Positions 59,873 to 64,000 of a stretch of 64,000 nt of DNA are shown here, in pieces (position 1 is the stretch's first letter; each line of letters begins with the position of its first letter). The notes under the pieces are model-generated. The model was not told the DNA's origin. It saw only the letters and a list, made by a program, of their open reading frames with translations, and did not search any database. This stretch comes from Micromonospora_E sp048060115 (GTDB lineage: Bacteria; Actinomycetota; Actinomycetes; Mycobacteriales; Micromonosporaceae), in NCBI RefSeq assembly GCF_048060115.1, contig NZ_JBHMIM010000028.1, positions 1 through 64,000 on the forward strand, given 5' to 3'. A program made the translations under genes and the position numbers.

Positions 59873-60733
59873 ATGACCGACAAACGGATGACCGCGGAGC
59901 AGGTCGTCAGCGAGCTGCGCTCCGGGATGACCATCGGCATCGGTGGCTGGGGCTCGCGCCGCAAGCCGATGTCGCTGGTCCGGGCGATCCTGCGGTCGGA
60001 CCTCGACGACCTGACCATCGTCAGCTACGGCGGCCCGGACGTCGGACTGCTGCTCGCCGCCGGCAAGGTCCGCCGGCTGGTGTACGGCTTCGTGTCGCTC
60101 GACTCGATCCCGCTGGAGCCACACTTTCGGGCCGCCCGCCAGGCCGGCGCCATCGAGGCGGTCGAGTACGACGAGGGCATGCTGTACCTGGGCCTGTACG
60201 CCGCCGCCTGCCGGCTGCCGTTCCTACCCACCAGGGTCGGCCTCGGCTCGGACGTGTTGCGGATCAACCCGCGACTACGCACCGTACGTTCCCCGTACGA
60301 CGACGAGGAACTGGTCGCTGTGCCGGCGCTGCGGCTGGACGCCGCCCTGGTCCACCTGCACCGCGCCGACGTGCACGGCAACGCGCTCTGCCTCGGCCCC
60401 GACCCGTACTTCGACGATCTGTACTGTGCGGCCGCCGACCGCGCGTACGTCTCCTGTGAGCGAATCGTGTCCACCGAGGAACTCGACCCGGCGGCGTCGG
60501 TGCTCATCCGCCGGCACCAGGTCCGCGGCGTGGTCCCCGCCGCCCACGGCGCCCACTTCACCTCCTGCGAGCCCGACTACCCCCGCGACGAGCAGTTCCA
60601 GCGGGAGTACGCCGCCGCCGCGGCCACGCCCGAGCGGTGGGTCGACTTCCACCGCCGCTACCTCGACACCGACGAAGCCGGGTACCAACACGCGGTCGCC
60701 GACCGCGACCAGCAGCTGGAGGTGGCCCGGTGA
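59873..60733 (+). CDS. ipdA: COCHEA-CoA hydrolase subunit IpdA
   Basis: A 286-residue subunit of the CoA-transferase-fold hydrolase that opens the last steroid ring (ring C) of COCHEA-CoA. The text closely follows Rv3551: LRSGMTIGIGGWGSRRKPMS, VRAILRSDLDDLTIVSYGGP, DVGLLLAAGKVRRLVYGFVS, GAIEAVEYDEGMLYLG (the Glu of DEGM is in the catalytic region) and DPYFDDLYCAAADRAYVSCE. ATG 59873 follows GAGAAGG; a GTG at 59867 is less likely. First gene of ipdA-ipdB-ipdC-ipdF-echA20. Strong sequence likeness makes this the best anchor for the whole locus. Confidence 0.93.
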   Translation: MTDKRMTAEQVVSELRSGMTIGIGGWGSRRKPMSLVRAILRSDLDDLTIVSYGGPDVGLLLAAGKVRRLVYGFVSLDSIPLEPHFRAARQAGAIEAVEYDEGMLYLGLYAAACRLPFLPTRVGLGSDVLRINPRLRTVRSPYDDEELVAVPALRLDAALVHLHRADVHGNALCLGPDPYFDDLYCAAADRAYVSCERIVSTEELDPAASVLIRRHQVRGVVPAAHGAHFTSCEPDYPRDEQFQREYAAAAATPERWVDFHRRYLDTDEAGYQHAVADRDQQLEVAR

Positions 60734-61494
60734 GCGAGGTGACCGCGTCGACGCGCGCCGAGGTCTGCGTGGTCGCCTGCGCCGAGGCCTGGCGCGGTGA
60801 CGGCGAGATCCTGGCCAGCCCGATCGGGCTGGTCCCGACGGTCGGGGCCCGGCTGGCCCGGGCAACCTTCTCCCCGGACCTGTTGCTCACCGACGGTGAA
60901 GCCTCGCTCGGCGTCGGCACCTGGCCGGTCGGCGAGCCCCCGGCACAGGTCGAGGGAGTACTGCCGTTCCGGCAGATCTTCGAGCTGATCTGGTCCGGCC
61001 GGCGGCACGTGATGATGGGCCCGGGCCAGATCGACCGCTACGGCAACGTCAACATCTCGGCGATCGGCGACTTCCACCGGCCCAAGGTGGCGCTGCTCGG
61101 CGTGCGGGGCGCACCCGGCAACACGGTGAGTCACCCGTGCAGCTACTGGGTGCCCCGGCACAGCCGACGGATCTTCGTCGAGCGCGTCGACCTGGTCTGC
61201 GGAATCGGCTACGACCGGGCCGCAGCGGCCGGTCCGTCCGCGTCGCGCTACCACCAGCTACGCCGGGTGGTGAGCAACCTCGGGGTGTTCGACTTCCCCG
61301 GTCCGGATCACCGGATGCGGCTCGTCTCGGTGCATCCAGGGGCCACCGTCGACCAGATCCGCGAGGCGACCGGATTCGACCTGCAGGTCGACGCCGACGT
61401 GCCGCAGACCCGGCTGCCGACGCCGGCGGAGCTGCGGTTGATCCGTACCGTCATCGACCCCGCCGGCCACCGGGACGCGGAGGTGCCACGATGA
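60730..61494 (+). CDS. ipdB: COCHEA-CoA hydrolase subunit IpdB
   Basis: A 254-residue partner of IpdA, matching Rv3552: TRAEVCVVACAEAWRGDGEI, SVGARLAR-type VGARLARATFSPDLLLTDGE, GRRHVMMGPGQIDRYGNVNI, GVRGAPGNTVSHPCSYWVPR and VVSNLGVFDFPGPDHRMRLV. Two subunits assemble to the active site; IpdAB hydrolyses a carbon-carbon bond and does not transfer CoA. GTG 60730 overlaps the ipdA stop by four bases. Confidence 0.93.
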   Translation: MSEVTASTRAEVCVVACAEAWRGDGEILASPIGLVPTVGARLARATFSPDLLLTDGEASLGVGTWPVGEPPAQVEGVLPFRQIFELIWSGRRHVMMGPGQIDRYGNVNISAIGDFHRPKVALLGVRGAPGNTVSHPCSYWVPRHSRRIFVERVDLVCGIGYDRAAAAGPSASRYHQLRRVVSNLGVFDFPGPDHRMRLVSVHPGATVDQIREATGFDLQVDADVPQTRLPTPAELRLIRTVIDPAGHRDAEVPR

Positions 61495-62612
61495 ACACCG
61501 GTGCCGGTCCCACCGCAGCGGATGCCGCCCGGACGCACCCGGCGCTGCGTACCCGGATCTGCGAGCTGTTCGGGGTGCGGCACCCGATCGTGCAGACCGG
61601 TATGGGCTTCGTGTCCGGGCCACGACTCGTGGCCGCGACCGCCAACGCCGGTGGTCTCGGCATCCTCGCTGGCGCCACCCTCGACCTGGCCGAGCTGGCC
61701 ACCGCGATCGCCCAGATTCGCCAGCACACCACGCAGCCGTTCGGGGTGAACCTGCGCTCCGACGCCACCGACGCCGCACAGCGGATCGACCTGCTGATCC
61801 GCGAACAGGTCCGGGTCGCCTCGTTCGCCCTGGCCCCCCGACCCGACCTGATCGCCCGGCTCAAGGAGGCCGGGGTGCTGGTGGTGCCCTCGGTCGGGGC
61901 CCGCCGGCACGCCGAGAAGGTCGCCGGCTGGGGCGCCGACGCGGTGATCGTGCAGGGTGCCGAAGGCGGCGGTCACACCGGCGCGGTGCCGACCACCCTG
62001 CTGGTGCCACAGGTCGTCGACGCGGTCGACATCCCGGTGATCGCCGCCGGCGGGTTCTTCGACGGCCGTGGTCTGGTCGCCGCGCTCGCCTACGGCGCCG
62101 CCGGGGTGGCGATGGGCACCCGCTTCCTGCTGACCCGCGACACGACGGTCAGCCCCGAGGTGCAGCGCCGCTACCTCGACGCCGGGGTGGACGGCACGGT
62201 CGTCACCAGCGCGCTCGACGGCGTGCCGCAGCGACTGCTGCGTACCGAGTTCATCGACCGGCTGGAACGCTCCGGGCCGCTGCGCAGGCTGGCCCGCTCG
62301 GCACGCAGTGCCGCCCGGTTCCGGCGACTGACCGGCACCTCCTGGCCACGGTTGCTCGCCGACGGGCGGGCGATGCGGCACAGCCGGGAGCTGACCTGGG
62401 GGCAGGTGCTGCTCGCCGCGAACACCCCGATGCTGCTCAAGGCGGCCATGGTCGACGGCCGCGCCGACCTCGGGGTGATGGCGACCGGACAGGTCACCGG
62501 ACTCATCGACGACCTGCCCAGCTGCGCCGAGCTGATCGACCGGATCATCGCGCAGGCGCAGACGGTGCTGGACGACCTGCAGGGGAGAGGACCCGATGGC
62601 GACCGCCGTTGA
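61491..62612 (+). CDS. ipdC: NADH-dependent flavin oxidoreductase IpdC
   Basis: A 373-residue FMN protein of the nitronate monooxygenase-like family, following Rv3553: HPIVQTGMGFVSGPRLVAAT, PFGVNLRSDATDAAQRIDLL, VASFALAPRPDLIARLKEAG, VIVQGAEGGGHTGAVPTTLL, VIAAGGFFDGRGLVAALAYG, MGTRFLLTRDTTVSP and LTWGQVLLAANTPMLLKAAM. It is needed in the 5-OH-HIC-CoA dehydrogenation and reduction part of ring C/D catabolism. It has an N-terminal extension of about 18 residues compared with the mycobacterial protein. ATG overlaps the ipdB stop. Confidence 0.92.
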   Translation: MNTGAGPTAADAARTHPALRTRICELFGVRHPIVQTGMGFVSGPRLVAATANAGGLGILAGATLDLAELATAIAQIRQHTTQPFGVNLRSDATDAAQRIDLLIREQVRVASFALAPRPDLIARLKEAGVLVVPSVGARRHAEKVAGWGADAVIVQGAEGGGHTGAVPTTLLVPQVVDAVDIPVIAAGGFFDGRGLVAALAYGAAGVAMGTRFLLTRDTTVSPEVQRRYLDAGVDGTVVTSALDGVPQRLLRTEFIDRLERSGPLRRLARSARSAARFRRLTGTSWPRLLADGRAMRHSRELTWGQVLLAANTPMLLKAAMVDGRADLGVMATGQVTGLIDDLPSCAELIDRIIAQAQTVLDDLQGRGPDGDRR

Positions 62613-63375
62613 ACCACCGTCCGGGCACGGACTGCTCGTCGACCGCACCGTCCTGGTGACGGCCGCCGCCGGCACCGGCATCGGATCAGCCACCGCGCTG
62701 CGCTGCGCGCAGGAGGGTGCCCGGGTGGCGATCAGCGACCGGCACGAGCGTCGGCTGCGGACGACCGCCGCCGAACTCGCCGCCGCCACCGGTGTCGAAC
62801 CCCTCGCCATCGTCTGCGACGTGACCGTCGAAGAGCAGGTCCAGACCATGATCGACCGGGTCGTCGCCGACTACGGCCGGCTCGACGTGCTGGTCAACAA
62901 CGCCGGACTCGGTGGCACCGCCCGGGTCACCGAGATGACCGACGAGCAGTGGCACCGGGTCCTCGACGTCACCCTCACCGGCACCTTCCGGTGCACCCGG
63001 GCCGCGCTGCGGCACATGACGCCGCGCCGCCGGGGTGTCATCGTCAACAACGCGTCCGTGCTCGGCTGGCGTGCGCAGCAGGGGCAGGCGCACTACGCCG
63101 CCGCAAAGGCCGGGGTGATGGCGTTGACCCGCTGCGCCGCCGTCGAGGCCGCCGAAGCCGGCGTACGCGTCAACGCGGTCGCGCCGAGCCTCGCCATGCA
63201 CGCCAATCTCGCCAAGGTCACCGACGACGACCTGCTGGCCGCACTCACTGGCCAGGAGGCGTTCGGCCGGGCAGCCGAGCCCTGGGAGGTGGCCAACGTC
63301 ATCGTCTTCCTGGCCAGCGACTACGCCTCGTACCTGGCGGGCGAGGTGCTCTCGGTCAGCAGCCAACACCCGTGA
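62596..63375 (+). CDS. ipdF: 5-OH-HIC-CoA dehydrogenase IpdF (SDR)
   Basis: A 259-residue SDR nearly phrase-for-phrase like Rv3559c: GHGLLVDRTVLVTAAAGTGI, GSATALRCAQEGARVAISDR, HERRLRTTAAEL, VLVNNAGLGG, GVIVNNASVLGWRAQQGQAH, YAAAKAGVMALTRCAAVEAA and EAFGRAAEPWEVANVIVFLA. The variant cofactor motif TAAAGTGIG is shared with Rv3559c. It oxidises the 5-hydroxyl of the indane-CoA intermediate. ATG 62596 overlaps ipdC by 17 bases behind GGGGAGAGG. Confidence 0.93.
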   Translation: MATAVEPPSGHGLLVDRTVLVTAAAGTGIGSATALRCAQEGARVAISDRHERRLRTTAAELAAATGVEPLAIVCDVTVEEQVQTMIDRVVADYGRLDVLVNNAGLGGTARVTEMTDEQWHRVLDVTLTGTFRCTRAALRHMTPRRRGVIVNNASVLGWRAQQGQAHYAAAKAGVMALTRCAAVEAAEAGVRVNAVAPSLAMHANLAKVTDDDLLAALTGQEAFGRAAEPWEVANVIVFLASDYASYLAGEVLSVSSQHP

Positions 63376-63385
63376 GGACCCGACC

Positions 63386-64000
63386 ATGACATCCACAGCA
63401 GACAGCGCGATGGTGACCACCAGCACCGACGACGACGGAGTGGTCGAGGTCGTGGTGGACCGGCCGCCGGTCAACGCCCTGCCGGTCGCCGGCTGGCACC
63501 GCCTCGCCGAGGCGATCGCCGCCGCAGGTGCCGATCCGGCGACCCGGGTGGTGGTGCTGCGGGCGCAGGGCCGAGGCTTCAACGCCGGGGTCGACATCAA
63601 GGAGATCCAGGCCGATCCGGGCCATGACAAGCTGATCGGCGCGAACCGGGGCTGCTTCGCCGCGTTCGCCGCCGTCTACGACTGCCCGGTGCCGGTGATC
63701 GCCGCCGTACAGGGCTTCTGCCTCGGCGGCGGCATCGGCCTGGCCGGCAACGCCGACATCGTCGTGGCCAGCGAGGACGCCACATTCGGCCTGCCCGAGG
63801 TCGACCGGGGCGCGCTGGGGGCGGCGACCCACCTGTCCCGGCTGGTGCCGGCGCACCGGGCCCGCGCGATGCTCTACACCGCCGCCACCGCGACCGCCGC
63901 CGAACTGCACCGCTACGGGTCGGTGCTGGCGGTGGTGGCGGCGGCCGACCTGCGGGCCACGGCGCTGACGCTCGCCCGGCGGATCGCGGCGAAGGATCCG
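63386..64000 (+). CDS. echA20: Enoyl-CoA hydratase EchA20 (partial, runs off the window)
   Basis: The first 205 codons of a crotonase-fold ring-opening hydrolase, like Rv3550: VVVDRPPVNALPVAGWHRLA, LRAQGRGFNAGVDIKEIQAD, VPVIAAVQGFCLGGGIGLAG and GLPEVDRGALGAATHLSRLV. EchA20 hydrolyses ring D of 6-keto HIEC-CoA, giving COCHEA-CoA, the IpdAB substrate. ATG 63386 follows GAGGACC. The C-terminal third is beyond the window edge. Confidence 0.9.
   Translation, partial: MTSTADSAMVTTSTDDDGVVEVVVDRPPVNALPVAGWHRLAEAIAAAGADPATRVVVLRAQGRGFNAGVDIKEIQADPGHDKLIGANRGCFAAFAAVYDCPVPVIAAVQGFCLGGGIGLAGNADIVVASEDATFGLPEVDRGALGAATHLSRLVPAHRARAMLYTAATATAAELHRYGSVLAVVAAADLRATALTLARRIAAKDP

Noticed and set aside
1..64000. 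Mce4-type steroid uptake, rRNA/tRNA genes, integrase or phage genes
   Set aside because: Looked for because of the steroid-type genes and the IS element; none was recognised in the window.

Overview
The window is very GC-rich and strongly codon-biased. It encodes a mycothiol-type maleylpyruvate isomerase, SnoaL/NTF2-like proteins, a LAL regulator and several apparently leaderless genes. This points to a high-GC actinomycete. A Micromonospora-like genus is my guess from overall gene content, not something I can prove without a search. No rRNA, tRNA, CRISPR array or phage was seen.

Bases 1-18000 look like mixed chromosomal content. An IS5-like element (194-1232) sits beside a frameshifted MoaF-like remnant. 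After it come small NTF2/SRPBCC proteins, a LAL-type LuxR regulator, a truncated AlkZ-like gene, a secreted pair (LVIVD-repeat protein and His-rich membrane-anchored protein), a MaoC protein, fused pabAB plus pabC, an alpha/beta hydrolase, an internally deleted aminoglycoside-phosphotransferase-like gene, and a tight cluster DUF4178-DUF2617-DUF4247-DUF350-membrane spermidine-synthase-like.

Bases 18000-64000 are one large catabolic locus. Its end (58535-64000) is recognisable as steroid ring C/D catabolism: fadA6, then ipdA-ipdB-ipdC-ipdF-echA20, with echA20 cut by the window edge. A TetR gene at 37656-38297 closely resembles KstR2, whose known ligand is HIP-CoA and whose known operator is AnCAAGnnCTTGnT. 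I find eight good copies and one degenerate copy of that palindrome (core CAAGCGCTTG). They lie upstream of nearly every transcription unit: a metallo-beta-lactamase-fold hydrolase; an aldehyde dehydrogenase-SDR-OYE/dienoyl reductase operon; two Opp/Dpp-type ABC import systems with their binding lipoproteins; the regulator itself; a SnoaL-SDR pair; a 3-hydroxybenzoate 6-hydroxylase operon; fadA6; and ipdA. In several promoters a TANNNT -10 box follows the operator within a few bases, and two transcripts (fadA6 and the second oppD) appear leaderless.

Inside this regulon lies a complete gentisate module: gentisate dioxygenase, fumarylpyruvate hydrolase and mycothiol-dependent maleylpyruvate isomerase, divergent from an IclR gene. 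It is followed by an AprA-like flavoprotein, an AprB-like ferredoxin, a CoxG-like SRPBCC protein and a ketosteroid-dehydrogenase-like flavoprotein. The 3-hydroxybenzoate 6-hydroxylase operon also carries a 4,5-dihydroxyphthalate-decarboxylase-like gene, which could supply 3-hydroxybenzoate. My reading (inference) is a KstR2-governed locus that imports an acidic polycyclic, perhaps steroid- or bile-acid-like, compound by two Opp-type ABC importers rather than the Mce4 system usual in mycolata. It would then modify the compound by SDR, OYE, SnoaL and flavoprotein enzymes, and send a hydrindane part to the Ipd pathway and an aromatic part to gentisate cleavage. The substrate is unknown.
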